From contig NZ_QEKV01000005.1 of assembly GCF_003096635.1 (NCBI RefSeq), positions 1-64,000 of the forward strand: a stretch of 64,000 nucleotides of DNA, written 5' to 3'. The notes under the pieces are model-generated. The model was not told where the DNA came from. It saw only the letters and a list, made by a program, of their open reading frames with translations, and searched no databases. This stretch comes from Ezakiella coagulans. Lineage in GTDB: Bacteria; Bacillota; Clostridia; Tissierellales; Peptoniphilaceae. The position numbers were made by a program, and so were the translations under genes. This document shows, piece after piece, positions 63,924 through 64,000 of the stretch; positions within the stretch are counted from its first letter, which is position 1; the number at the start of each line of letters is the position of its first letter.

Positions 63924-64000
63924 CTACTTTTCTGTGATTACCACACTTTCATATCCAAGAGCTTCGAGATATGTCTTTAAAATTGACTTTGTATCTTCAA
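63924..64000 (-). CDS. C-terminal end of a gene running off the right edge
   Basis: The minus strand reads ...TKSILKTYLEALGYESVVITEK and stops at 63924. Only 24-25 residues are visible, with ordinary composition, and the family cannot be named. It lies about 55 bases upstream of the ferritin start. Confidence 0.6.
   Translation of the reverse strand, partial: EDTKSILKTYLEALGYESVVITEK

Overview
The window looks like chromosomal DNA of an AT-rich, anaerobic, Gram-positive (Firmicutes/Bacillota) organism. Evidence is the complete WalRK cell-wall regulatory operon, CIRCE-controlled groESL, an S-layer-homology surface protease, strong GGAGG ribosome sites, a flavodiiron protein and a split corrinoid methionine synthase. 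A member of the Tissierellia such as a Peptoniphilaceae coccus fits best, but that placement is inference. Most genes lie on the minus strand. No phage, plasmid, transposase or CRISPR locus was seen.

Layout. 0.2-7.8 kb: a giant secreted subtilase. 8.8-9.1 kb: an AhpD-like protein. 9.7-13.3 kb: a tightly overlapping four-gene operon (acyl-CoA-dehydrogenase-like flavoprotein, signal-less periplasmic-binding-protein-like protein, core-MetE-like protein, OsmC-like protein) that I cannot assign to a described pathway. 13.8-15.2 kb: a lone dihydrolipoyl dehydrogenase. 15.8-19.1 kb: a glutaredoxin-like protein, a small membrane protein and a flavodiiron protein. 19.2-27.3 kb: walR-walK-yycH-yycI-walJ-rlmH-ppaC-ADP-ribosylglycohydrolase, behind two tRNA-Arg genes. 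27.6-28.2 kb: a PsiE-like/CorC_HlyC fusion. 28.3-34.7 kb: a second giant subtilase, with SLH repeats. 35.1-37.8 kb: glycosylasparaginase, iron alcohol dehydrogenase and thiol peroxidase. 38.8-39.6 kb: an exported double AhpD-like protein. 39.9-44.3 kb: an iron/corrinoid-type ABC importer flanked by two orphan helical proteins. 44.4-49.8 kb: a dipeptide/oligopeptide ABC importer behind a leader with a small ORF and a terminator. 50.2-56.3 kb: M20 amidohydrolase, purC, groESL, radical SAM protein, prolyl-aminopeptidase-like hydrolase and tRNA-Val. 57.5-62.2 kb: methionine synthase split over two genes plus a homocysteine methyltransferase/MTHFR fusion. 63.4-63.9 kb: ferritin. The window ends in a partial gene.

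How the genes fit together. The two surface proteases, the peptide importer and the peptidases describe a peptide- and amino-acid-fermenting lifestyle. Tpx, AhpD-like proteins, flavodiiron protein, ferritin and the glutaredoxin-like protein form a scattered oxygen/peroxide defence. Three methionine-synthase-type genes suggest unusually rich one-carbon/sulfur chemistry.

The most striking feature is in the non-coding DNA. Seven intergenic islands (about 8.2-8.8, 9.4-9.7, 15.3-15.8, 16.8-17.9, 38.0-38.7, 56.5-57.5 and 62.3-63.3 kb) are built from a small set of long imperfect palindromes, here called A, B, C, D, E and F. They occur in either orientation, in recurrent order, nested and truncated. 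Copies differ by paired changes that keep the stems intact, so hairpin structure rather than primary sequence seems to be what is preserved.
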